From positions 1-10,541 of the forward strand of contig LSSN01004717.1 in the NCBI GenBank assembly GCA_001970855.1: a stretch of DNA of 10,541 nt. Direction: 5' to 3'. The DNA comes from Smittium culicis. Lineage: Eukaryota; Kickxellomycota; Harpellomycetes; Harpellales; Legeriomycetaceae. The stretch's first letter is position 1, and each line of letters begins with the position of its first letter. The position numbers and the translations under genes were made by a program. The notes under the pieces are model-generated. The model searched no databases, was not told the DNA's origin, and saw nothing but the letters and a program-made list of their open reading frames with translations. Positions 1-8,593 of this stretch are shown piece by piece.

Positions 1-1280
1 CATTTGAAAAAATAAAATAATTAATGCTGAGTAGAATTAAAATAAGAATAAGATAATATATATAAAATACAGTTCTATGAAGTTGCAGGATTACAAAATT
101 TCTGGATGAGAGGTATTACTTGAAGTATTATATGTTATGGTTATCCAAAGAACAGAAAAGTAAACATGCAAATGCTTAATAGAATAAAAAATACACTATG
201 TCGGATTTTGGGACCTTTCCCGTTCAAATGTTAGACTGGTTTTCGCCAATTTCATTGGCTAAAAAACTGTTAACATGGTATTTCAATTTTATTATACTTG
301 ATCAGACTAAGACTTTGGTGCTTTAATTTATTCGTATTTCATGTTTTAACTTTTAAATTTTATCAAAAATAAACTGATAGTTTAATATATTAATATGGAT
401 TATAATATTTCATTTCCCCCTTTTCTAAAATTTCCAGTTATTCATATATTATTTCTATTTCTTAATTAAATACAAATAAATATCTATATATTAGTACCTA
501 AAAAAAGTTTTTTTTTTTTTGTAAAAATTAATTAAACTACAATATATAATTATTTTTTAAATGCATTGTTTATCTGGGGATTATTTCATAAAGTGTGAGT
601 GGTTATAGGCCAATATAGACTCAATTAGTAAAAAAATGTGTATTTTGTTAAGCTTTACATTAGTTAATTTCTACAAAACATAAATTAGTAATAATAACTT
701 GCCTTAGTTTCCTTGTATGAATATTTAGCCTTTAAAATTTTTAAATTTTTTCAGTGTGTAATGATATCTAGATATTCTATTACTACGAATAACTGCTTAA
801 AATAAATATTGCTATCTAGTGTAAAATAGAATAAAACTTTCAAAATATTCATTGAATTGCTTGAATAACCCTTGTGAGGTATAAGTATAAATGTGATTGC
901 ACTACGCTATTATTTTATTATAGATAGATGATTTATTCTTGGTAATATAGTTTATCTATTTTTTGTATAATTGAAAGTCTTGAATCTCTTGGATCTATAT
1001 ATTTATTTGAGATCAGACTCTTTAATATTGGAATACCTTCTCGATATTATAAATTATTGATAATGATTGATTATATACAAAGTTACTAATTCATCAAAAT
1101 TATTTTATTTATAGCTCTTGAAAGAAATAATAAAATAGTAAGAAACCCATTTAAATTTAGCTTGAACTACAATTATAATGAACGTGTGCTTTAATTTTTG
1201 AAATTATTTTTACTACTGTATTTTTTGTTAGTTTTAGACATGGTAAAGATTGGTCATAGTTCTGGTAAACTTTTTTCTTC
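1..1280. other. AT-rich intergenic region, no gene supported
   Basis: This stretch is very AT-rich with dense stop codons in all frames. I see no recognisable protein, tRNA or rRNA. Visible details are a back-to-back A-run/T-run near 500-521 and a small perfect hairpin (GCCAAT, loop TTC, ATTGGC) near 246-260. It ends at the left terminus of the DIRS-like element. Confidence 0.6.
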
Positions 1281-1548
1281 ATTGTATTTCATTCGTAAAA
1301 TACAATTATGTGTTACCTATTTTTTATTAAATTCGAAATAAATATGCATAGTACTGCAAAATAATTTAAATCTACAAATTAAAATCTTTTACATCTACGC
1401 GAAACCATACATAGACATGTAAAAATATTTAAATAAACCAATCAAAATTTTTTGCGTCTTCATAGTCCTGCATAAAATATTGAATATAATGAATTTTTTT
1501 TTTTTTTTGCATATAAAACGGCCAAGGTACTTGCTATTCCAAGCTTTA
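1281..1548 (+). repeat. Left inverted terminal repeat of DIRS-like element
   Basis: This matches the reverse complement of about 5488-5672. Shared blocks include the segment after the outer end (TACAATTATGTGTTACC), the block around AACCAATCAAAATTTTTT, and the inner block GGTACTTGCTATTCCAA. Compared with the right copy it carries roughly 50 extra bases near 1370-1435, including a second TTTACATCTA-like stretch, and it has a longer T-run (about 1486-1508 against eight T's in the right copy). It probably contains the promoter of the element; TATAAAA at 1512-1518 lies near its inner edge. Confidence 0.9.
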
Positions 1549-1650
1549 CCATTTTTTATTTCGCCAGGTACACTACCTAGCTATTTCAATAAAACTATTT
1601 ATCATTTAAATATAAATTTACTCAAGGAAATATCACATGATGGTACCAAC

Positions 1651-2506
1651 ATGCAAGATGCTACTACCGCCCCTGAATGGGCTATGGAACTTATTCGCAG
1701 GATCAGCCAGCTGGAAGCTCAAAGAAATCCAGTATCAGACCTTAATGAAGCTGACATTGACGTTGATAGTGACATTTATAACGTTAAAAAATTACCTTCA
1801 AGGGATCTACTCATGTACCCAGAGCTTCCAGAATCACTACCTGAATTATCTCAGGACTTCTTCAAGTCCCCAATTACTGATTTGGAAAGGAGAAAATTCT
1901 TGGAAAGTTGCCCCAGAAACAGTGAAATGGTCTATGACCCCCCCTTCACTTAACGAAATGGGTCTCTAAAGTGAGTTTAAAAAGAAAGATTCAAAACTCC
2001 ATGGTATCCAGTATAGAATATCGGTTCTCACGCGCCCGATTGATTACTTTGTACATAATATACTCCAGGACCCAAATTGTCTCAACACTGCAAATGCGAT
2101 CGAATTTGCTGGACTCATGCGCACCCTTTTATCCTACCTGGCTTCTCAAGTCACACAACTCGGGATGGATGGAGCCTATAAAGCTTCAAAGATTCCTGGA
2201 AAAGCACCACAGATTATTTCAAGCAGCTCAAAGCCACTATTTGACCAGAAAGAGTTTGTTGAACACATCGGTGCATCCCAGGCACTCGCAAAAGCTGTAT
2301 CTTCAACAAAATCACACAATAAAAAGGGATTTAGTAGTAGAAGGTGGAATAAACCAGCATTCTCTCATCAGAACCAGCACGGATCTATGTAAGATAGCCA
2401 GCCAGTCCAACACAAGCCCGAAGCCCAATAAAATAACAGTTGGTATAGTGGGAACTCTCGCAGCCGCCCTTTTGTCCAAAGGGGGCGTGGGAAGAAACCA
2501 GAGTAG
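1651..2506 (+). pseudogene. DIRS Gag-like protein, broken by one frameshift and several stops
   Basis: Remnant of the Gag-like ORF1, thought to coat the RNA. It reads in frame 1 from ATG 1651 (residues MQDATTAPEWAMELIRR, with an acidic stretch after residue 30) to a run of seven C's at 1938-1944. It then continues in frame 2, consistent with one extra C. After the shift comes a conserved-looking block with the motif LTRPIDYFVHNILQ, typical of Gag in fungal DIRS elements. The C-terminal part is basic and ends with PFVQRGRGKKPE. In-frame stops are TAA 1967-1969, TAA 2390-2392, TAA 2429-2431 and TAG 2504-2506. The last may be the natural end, because the RT frame opens just upstream of it. The ATG at 1651 is preferred over 1480, which lies inside the left ITR and would add a poor poly-Phe stretch. 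Confidence 0.75.
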
Positions 2507-3523
2507 GTGGGAGACTGAGTCTCTACCACAAGTCATGGGAAAGACTAACAAACAACCATTGGGTCAGGTCGGTTATAGAGGAGGGATTTCGGATTCTTCA
2601 ATTGGCCCAACCACCGATAGCAGCCAGAAAAGGTCTAAAATCGAGTCCACCTCGTTTAGACCGAGGAAATCCGGGCGTCATCGAGAAAGAAATAATAAAT
2701 ATGCTGGCAAAAAAGGCTATAGAGCGGATTTCGCCTCAAAAACCAGGCTTTTTCTCTCGAATGTTTACGATACCCAAAAAATCAGGAGAGTCGAGGCCAG
2801 TTCTAAATCTGAAGCCGTTAAACAACGTCCTACCCAAAATACACTTCCAAATGGAAAGTTTAAATACAGTCTGCAGAATGGTAAGGAGAAAGGACTGGAT
2901 GACAAGCATAGATTTATCAGATGCTTTTCTCCATGTTCTAATAGAAAAATCCCCCAGAAAACTCCTGAACTTCACCTGGAGCTCACAAAATTATCGATTC
3001 CGAGTGCTGCCGTTTGGACTATCCCTGAGTCCACTGGTGTTCACGAAAGTACTTCGCTCTGTTTTGAAATAGTCAAGACAGAAAGAATACGCATAAGTGC
3101 ATATTTAGACGATTTAATCATCTTAGCACCTTCCAAGGAAGAGTCGGAAATAAAGACAAAATTGGTTATGAAGAAGCTAGAGAATTTGGGCTTCTTAATA
3201 AATTCCGTAAAATCGAACTTAACCTCATCACAATCAATAGTTCATCTGGGGATGAAGATAAATTCACGACATATGAGCTTCGAGATACCAAAAGAAAATG
3301 CCAGGGACCTTCAAAGAGAAGCGGACCGCCTGATAAGGCGCAAGAAAACAAGCATCAGAAACCTAGCTTCTTTCCTAGGGAAAGCTCAAGCTATGGCAGT
3401 GGCCCTCTTGCCTGGTCGATTGATGACAAGAAGACTGTTAGAGCTAAAAAATTCATCGCTATCAAAGACCAAGAATTTGAGCTCAGAAATACAATTAACA
3501 ATTCCAGCACTGGAGAGCTTAGT
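2503..3523 (+). pseudogene. DIRS reverse transcriptase domain, one internal frameshift
   Basis: Reverse transcriptase of the element, which makes cDNA from its RNA. It is readable in frame 1 from about 2503 (VGGRLSLYHKSWE, the usual lead-in in DIRS elements) to 3069, and then in frame 3 to about 3523. Visible landmarks are GFFSRMFTIPKKSG and SRPVLNLKPLN at the fingers, motif A SIDLSDAFLHV with the catalytic Asp at 2911-2913, motif B VLPFGLSLSPLVFTKVL, and motif C YLDDLIILA with Asp codons at 3108-3113. The thumb contains IVHLGMKI. All three catalytic aspartates survive. The frame 1 to 3 change near 3069 (TTGAAATAGTC) is explained by loss of one A; without it LRSVLK is followed by a stop. A second shift to frame 2 lies near 3520 (GTGTGTGGAGTG), just before RNase H. 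No native start can be chosen, since the domain may be expressed fused to Gag or by frameshifting. Confidence 0.9.
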
Positions 3524-4364
3524 GTGTGGAGTGACAGTTTACAAGAATGGAATGGCCGATTTTTCCTTCCCGAGAATCCAGAAGTCGAGGTTTTTACGGA
3601 TGCAAGCGATTTAAACTGGGGGATAGAAATAGGTGATAAAAAATACTCTGGAGCATGGAAGCCGAATCAGAGGAATTTGGCAATAAATGTAAAAGAATTG
3701 CTAGCGATCATATATGCCCTGAAACTACCTCAAAAACAAGGTCGGAGTGTATTGGTACATTCCGACAACAAAACCTCAATAGCATATGTGAGGAAACAAG
3801 GAGGAACGCGATCCCAAAACTTACTAAAAGTTTCGGAGGAACTATGGACACACTGTATAGCAACAGGAATGAGACCTCAACTGAACTACGTACCGTCAAT
3901 ACTGAACCCAGCAGACGTGCCATCAAGGCTGACATTTCAAACAGAATGGTCGCTATCCAAGAAGATGTTCAGCATAATAGAGAAGAAGTTCGGACCACAC
4001 GATGTAGACATGTTTGCGAAAGCAAGAACTCTCAGTTAGACAAATACGTCACTTGGAAACCGAGTCCTGGTTCTATTATGACGAACATATTCAACCATGT
4101 ATGGAGGATATGGAATCTGCCATATTGCTGCCCTCCATGGAATTTAATACAAAAAATTATTCAAAAAGTCCGCAGAGAAAAATCTCGGGTTACTCAAGTG
4201 ACAACAGGATGGAAGACTGGAATATGGTACCCAGACCTCATCCAAATGTCTATATCGAAGCCAATAAAGATATCTACCACCGAGATAATTCCGGATCCAT
4301 CAAGCGGAAAATAGATGATGCAGAAAAACAAGGACTGGTTTTTGAAAGCATCGAAAATAAGCGG
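3524..4364 (+). pseudogene. DIRS RNase H domain and post-RNase H (Dam-like) segment, frameshifted
   Basis: RNase H removes the RNA strand during cDNA synthesis. It reads in frame 2: VFTDASDLNWGIEIG (first catalytic Asp at 3599-3601), NVKELLAIIYAL (Glu), VLVHSDNKTSIAYV (Asp) and LNPADVPSR (last Asp). The four acidic positions expected of the fold are present. Near 4021, after DVDMFAK, the frame changes from 2 to 1, consistent with loss of one base. The following segment reads QLDKYVTWKPSPG, then LPYCCPPWNLIQKI, then TGIWYPDLIQM. This is the region that DIRS elements place between RNase H and recombinase and that is usually described as Dam-like methyltransferase; CPPW could be a worn motif IV, but I cannot confirm activity. 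A TAG at 4312-4314 interrupts the frame before NKDWFLKASKISG, which leads into the recombinase. Confidence 0.85.
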
Positions 4365-5360
4365 AGTAGGTTCAATGAGTTAGGACTGGTGAACTTCGCT
4401 ACAGAAATAATGCTAGAAAACCCTTCTATAACTAATAGAAACAAAAAATATGGCTTCTGCCAAAAGAAATTTATGGAATGGCGAGCTGACAACAACGTCT
4501 TGTTTATAAATATATCCGCAATTGATATTATCAATTTTTTTGAAGCTGGAAGAATTAAAAATAACTGAAAGGGTTCAAAAATTTTTAACTATAGATCATC
4601 ATTACTAAGTATGGTTAAGGATCCAAAATCAATTCTATAGGATGCTATTTTCAAGCAGTACTTTCAAGAAATAAACAAAATTAACATAAAGTTGTTTGAT
4701 TTTCCCTCATAAAACATATCACCAATAATAGAGAAACTCAAAGATTGAGGAGAAAATTCAAGTCTTTCAATGGAACATTTAAATCGCAAACTTTGCTGGC
4801 TTATGGCAATATGTGGATTCATGCGCCCTTCAGATGTAGAAAGAGCGGATGATAATAGAACCCAAGTCACTGGATTATTTGTTAGATTTGTAGTTGTCAT
4901 ACCAAAAGAAAAGCGTTTCGGATCCAATATTGAGAAATTGTGTCATATACATTTACACACATTAAAATATTTGTGCCCTGTGTTTACATATTTTGAATAC
5001 AAAAACCGAGTGAAAGGATTACAATGTTTAGGAAATCATCCTATTAATCCGTATATTAAAATCTAATACTTGATACGAAATTCATCCAATTTAAATGAGA
5101 AAATCGGGGCACAAAGAATAAGTAAACATATCAACTCATTAATGACGCTCATACCGCTATCGAATATCAAAAATTTGCCAAAGGCTAGAGCATTAGGTTC
5201 AACTTTAGCTGCAAATTCAGGAGCATCGTATGAAGATGTAATTTCCCAGGGATTTTGGTCATCTAGGGGGATTTTTGAGAATTTATACCAACTTTCGCGA
5301 ATGTCGCAGAGCAACCTTACAAAGCTAGTTTTAGGTAATAATAACTCTGAAGATACATAG
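4365..5360 (+). pseudogene. DIRS tyrosine recombinase, five in-frame stops
   Basis: Integrase-like tyrosine recombinase, which in DIRS elements joins the DNA copy to the target. It is readable in a single frame (frame 3) from about 4365 (SRFNELGLVNFATEIM) to TAG 5358-5360. The N-terminal core-binding part includes SITNRNKKYGFCQKKFMEW and a helix ending NFFEAGRIK. The catalytic part has box 1 ICGFMRPSDVERAD (Arg codon 4824-4826), the strand VVVIPKEKR, ISKHINSLM, box 2 KARALGSTLAA (Arg 5187-5189; Lys stands where many recombinases have His), QGFWSS (Trp 5256-5258 in place of the third-box His) and the nucleophile in ENLYQLSR (Tyr 5286-5288). In-frame stops are TGA 4566, TAG 4638, TAA 4710, TGA 4746 and TAA 5064. 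The gene ends six bases inside the ICR. The active-site residues survive but the reading frame does not. Confidence 0.9.
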
Positions 5361-5446
5361 CTGTATTTTACGAATGGAATACAATAATAATTTAGTCGAT
5401 ATAAGATGACTATAAATTATTGTATGAATGTAAAATACAATTATGT
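5355..5446 (+). repeat. Internal complementary region (ICR) of the DIRS-like element
   Basis: The first part (5355-5385) is the reverse complement of the left end of the element (1281-1310), with a few mismatches; for example GAATGGAATACAAT pairs with ATTGTATTTCATTC. The second part (5384-5446) is the reverse complement of the right end (5649-5710), nearly perfect through TTTAGTCGATATAAGATGAC. The two parts overlap by the dinucleotide AT. In DIRS-1 an 88-bp ICR of this design is believed to template completion of the ends into a closed circle; the length here (about 92 bp) is similar. Confidence 0.92.
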
Positions 5447-5487
5447 CCCGCCAACCACGAGCCCAAATAACTCAAAAAAAAGGATGT

Positions 5488-5710
5488 TAAAGTTTGGAAT
5501 AGCAAGTACCTTGACCCTTTTATATGCAAAAAAAATTCAATATTTTATGCAGGACTATGCATAGATGTAAAAAATTTTGATTGGTATATTTAAATAGTTT
5601 TGCATTACTATGCATATTTATTTCGAATTTAATAAAAAATAGGTAACACATAATTGTATTTTACGTTCATACAATAATTTATAGTCATCTTATATCGACT
5701 AAATTATTAT
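5488..5710 (-). repeat. Right inverted terminal repeat of DIRS-like element
   Basis: Read on the minus strand, this repeats the left ITR: from the inner block (GGAATAGCAAGTACC on the plus strand) to TAGGTAACACATAATTGTA, then an extra outer tail of about 40 bp (5671-5710) that is absent from the left ITR. That tail is the part copied in the right half of the ICR. It lacks the roughly 50-base insertion of the left copy, so this copy probably preserves the older ITR length. Confidence 0.9.
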
Positions 5711-5879
5711 ACTTCAACATTGTTCACGATATTGGGTGGTATTTACATAAAGCTTATGTAATAAAGCCAATAATATTATGTATTTTTTTTACTGGACGAG
5801 AGGAGTTTATTTTTTCATCATGCAAAAATTTTTGGGCGAGAAAGGGTCGATAAACTCTGAGAAAAAAAAGGCTGAGTTA

Positions 5880-6075
5880 TTAACCCATTCCCGACCAGCA
5901 CTCTTTGAAAAATCAATTTATTGATTCGTTTACGATTTATAAGTATATTTTTTATTTGCTGTTAAATCACAATAAACCAGTGTATGAATGAATCTCGGAA
6001 TTAAAATATTTTAACTGAGCGCTGTTGGTTATATTTTGTAGCTCAAAAACAGTCTACCGCCCGTGAAAGGGTTAA
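5880..6075. mobile_element. piggyBac-type MITE, copy 1, flanked by TTAA
   Basis: Short non-autonomous DNA transposon of about 188 bp with no coding capacity. It begins TTAA-CCCATTCCCG and ends CGTGAAAGGG-TTAA, so both termini are imperfect inverted repeats of CCC(A/T)TTC(C/A)CG, directly flanked by TTAA. Target TTAA plus CCC-starting ends is the hallmark of the piggyBac superfamily. A second diverged copy in reverse orientation lies at 8100-8296. Conserved internal blocks include TTTATTGATTCGTT, TTTTAACTGAG and GTTGGTTAT. It would need a transposase from elsewhere; none is visible in this window. Confidence 0.75.
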
Positions 6076-8099
6076 ATACTGCCCATATTTGCCAAGAGGT
6101 TTTAAATTTTTAAATTTTCATCTTTAAGATACTTTTCATGGATTTAATTTTTTAAATTATTATTTGTCAATGTATAGTCCTAAGAGCCAATGATTTGAGT
6201 TTAAAATTTATTTGAAATTGATATAAAATTTATTTTTCTCCTGTTAACATATAACTTGCACGATTATCATTCTACATAAAGTTTTTTTTCAACTCCAAAA
6301 TATCAACTTGTTTTATTCTTCAGAATCTTTACATGCAAACTAATCTATACTTTATTTTTACTATATAACTCCTTTAATACATATCAATATCATTATTTCT
6401 CCTTTAAACAATATTTCTCACTAAAAGTAAGAAATATAAATTATCGCGATAAAGGTATTGTACCTTTTCATTAAACACTTTTTTTAATTATCGAAAATTT
6501 TATGATGGAAAAAACTTTGCAAATAAAACCCAATTAAAACCTAAATAAAACAAAAAAGTACAAAGCATTTATTTATTAAATACTAAAACATGCATAGTGC
6601 TGTACCAGGTTATAATCAGCAGCACAAGAGTCAATTTATTGCTTCATCATACCTTCGTTACTATTACTCGAATCTTTTATCATTATAAATTATATAAATT
6701 ACAATGCACCCGTATATTTTTTAACCTTGTAAGCCAAAAAAATAACTTAAAAAAAAAAAAAAACTCCCATAATTAAATAAACGAGGCTAATAAATATTAT
6801 AATTCATATGGCTAGCTAAGTTTAAATACATGTGACTGATCAAAACGCTCTTATTTAAATTTGAGATTATAGTCAATAGTTGTACACAGACCAGCTGACG
6901 AATTTATGTGTATTACTATATATGCTGTTTTATGCTTTGAAAAATCTTTACAAGCTTTTGTTCCCTAGGCGGCTTTAATATCTCAAAACTTTAGTATTAT
7001 TATAATTTCATTATTTCTTGGTATTTAAAATAAAAAAACATAGGTTTTGTTTTCTAGGGATATTTGAATATAGTAGTTTTTGTATGCGAAATAAGCTAAG
7101 CAAATTTTAATAAGATCTTTATATACTCAGAAAGTTAGATTTAATATCATGAGGCGGAATAAAAGCAAAATGCTAAAGTGAGTAAGTACGAATGATATAA
7201 CATCAAGCAAAAATATTCATAAGAGTTCGAAAAGACTATAAATTATACTAACAAATATTATAGTCAAGTTGGATAAAATTCTAATATTATCACGAAGTTT
7301 ATCAGTTATAAACAATAATATTAGTTAAAGAAAAAACATACATATTTCGATTTTGATAGATTACAGATCTGAGTAAAACATTCGAGCAACACAAGAGTCG
7401 TAAATCGATTAGGTCATCACATTACTATTAAAGGGAAACTAGTGTTTAACAGTGATATTGTATGCGGAATAATATAAGCGAAGATTCTAATTTTGTTTTA
7501 AAGTAGAGTCGTAATCGAGAGTTCTTTCATATTAAATAGCAGAAAATAAAATATCCAATTGTTTATTGTTGTGTCTTTGCCATGATAAGGGTATTTTGTT
7601 GCGATAATCAAATCGCATTAAATTAAGGGTGATTATATCAAGGAGGAAAGCTTTTTCTATTAAATTTTTATTCTCGTCATCTATACTTATATTTTATAAA
7701 CATTTAAATAAATGCTAAAATATACACAAGTTTGTTCAACCAACAAAATCATCTTACTCAGATTAGCAAATTATATGAGTTGTAAGCAGTTTCTGTATCT
7801 ATTAAAAGCTTCCATAAATAGGATAGCCTTAGGAGAGGAAGAACATTATTTCATAGGAATTCTATTAGCCATGATAAAACTGAATAAGCTATTGGTTGTA
7901 TCACATTATTCATTCGATGAAAATTTCTAATTAGATTATGAACTAAAGGCAATGCTGATGGGTAGGATATTTAAACAGGAAAAGTTCTACTACTCAAAAT
8001 AATCTTACATATTTATTGACCATATTCTGAACAGGAATATCAATTTAAAAGGCAGTAAATGTGCAAAAAATACAACAGTGATAAAGTATATATTCAAAT
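6076..8099. other. AT-rich intergenic region between the two MITE copies
   Basis: About 2 kb of AT-rich DNA without a gene I can support. The longest open frame (7712-7930, 72 codons) has no recognisable motif and no codon-composition contrast with its surroundings. There is a run of 13 or so A's near 6749-6762. I found no tRNA-like or rRNA-like sequence and no remnant of a transposase that would link the two flanking MITEs into one larger element. Confidence 0.6.
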
Positions 8100-8296
8100 T
8101 TAACCCTTTCGCGGGTAGTAGAATATTTTTGGTTTACAAAAGATAACCAACTATACTCAGTTAAAATTCCTGATTTCCGAGACCTCGATAATTATTAACT
8201 TATTGTATTTTAACAACAAATAATAAATCTGATTATAAATCATGAACGAATCAATAAATTCGACTTTTTTATGAGAGCTGGACGAAAAAGAGATAT
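8100..8296. mobile_element. piggyBac-type MITE, copy 2, inverted and more decayed
   Basis: The reverse complement of this segment aligns along its full length with 5880-6075. Its plus-strand left end is TTAA-CCCTTTCGCGGG, closer to a piggyBac terminus than the same end of copy 1. The right end has decayed to GAAAAAGAGATAT, where copy 1 has the complement of TTAACCCATTC, so TTAA is lost there. Shared blocks on the plus strand include ATAACCAAC, CTCAGTTAAAAT and AACGAATCAATAAAT. By eye the two copies agree at roughly seven in ten positions, which suggests old insertions. Confidence 0.72.
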
Positions 8297-8593
8297 GCTA
8301 ATTACATTAAAATATCTATTCTCAATTTATAGGGAATAGTAGTAATAAAAAAATTATTAAATAATGTTGATAGCCAATAGTGAGATACAATCATAATGCT
8401 AGACAATGATTCGCAAATTAAGAATTAAACAAGGGGAAAAAAACTACTATTGGATAGTATCCTGTAAGTATTATATAGGAAAGAGCAGATAAATTTTTTT
8501 TACACAAAGTGGAAAAGAAAAAAATTAGTATATAGGTAAAAGAGATAATATTCAGATTCACTCTCTTTATTTACCAAAAAAGATTCAGATAAA
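8297..8593. promoter_or_regulatory. Region upstream of RACK1; promoter not resolved
   Basis: About 300 bp of AT-rich DNA between the MITE and the RACK1 start codon. It should hold the RACK1 promoter and 5' UTR, but I see no convincing TATA box or initiator. A pyrimidine-rich patch (TCACTCTCTTTATTTACC, about 8558-8575) lies just before the start codon and could mark the transcription start. This is inference from position only. Confidence 0.3.

Larger units (their letters stand above)
1281..5710 (+). mobile_element. DIRS-like tyrosine-recombinase retrotransposon, full-length, inactivated
   Basis: Full-length DIRS-type element. In order it holds a left inverted terminal repeat (ITR), Gag remnant, reverse transcriptase, RNase H, a post-RNase H segment, tyrosine recombinase, an internal complementary region (ICR) and a right ITR. 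DIRS elements copy through an RNA intermediate and insert with a tyrosine recombinase, probably via a circle, so no target-site duplication is expected; none is seen. The diagnostic sign is the ICR at 5355-5446. Its left half is the reverse complement of the element's left end (1281-1310) and its right half that of the right end (5649-5710). The right ITR also extends about 40 bp beyond the part shared with the left ITR; DIRS-1 has a similar right-end extension. Both ends share the dinucleotide AT, which is probably the crossover core. Multiple frameshifts and stops show that this copy cannot make its own proteins. Placement in the DIRS group is firm; subfamily is not. Confidence 0.93.

Noticed and set aside
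1480..1650. Upstream extension of the Gag frame to ATG 1480
   Set aside because: The first part lies inside the left ITR and encodes a poly-Phe run from the T-tract; the protein-like sequence begins at 1651.
3655..4020. Frame 1 translation across the RNase H region
   Set aside because: RNase H motifs are in frame 2 here. Frame 1 becomes meaningful only after the shift near 4021.
1281..5710. A variant genetic code reading the stops in the element as sense codons
   Set aside because: All three stop codons occur inside the element, mixed with frameshifts, while RACK1 uses TAA as its end and has no internal stops.
5803..5857. Inverted repeat GAGTTTAT ... ATAAACTC
   Set aside because: Only eight paired bases with a 39-base loop in AT-rich DNA; it could be chance, and no terminator or element boundary is supported.
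7712..7930. 72-codon open frame on the plus strand
   Set aside because: It has no motif I recognise, no composition contrast and no supporting context; a frame of this length can arise by chance even in AT-rich DNA.
5880..8296. One large DNA transposon bounded by the two inverted MITE copies
   Set aside because: Each copy has its own terminal inverted repeats (copy 1 with TTAA on both sides), and the interior shows no transposase, so two separate insertions are simpler.
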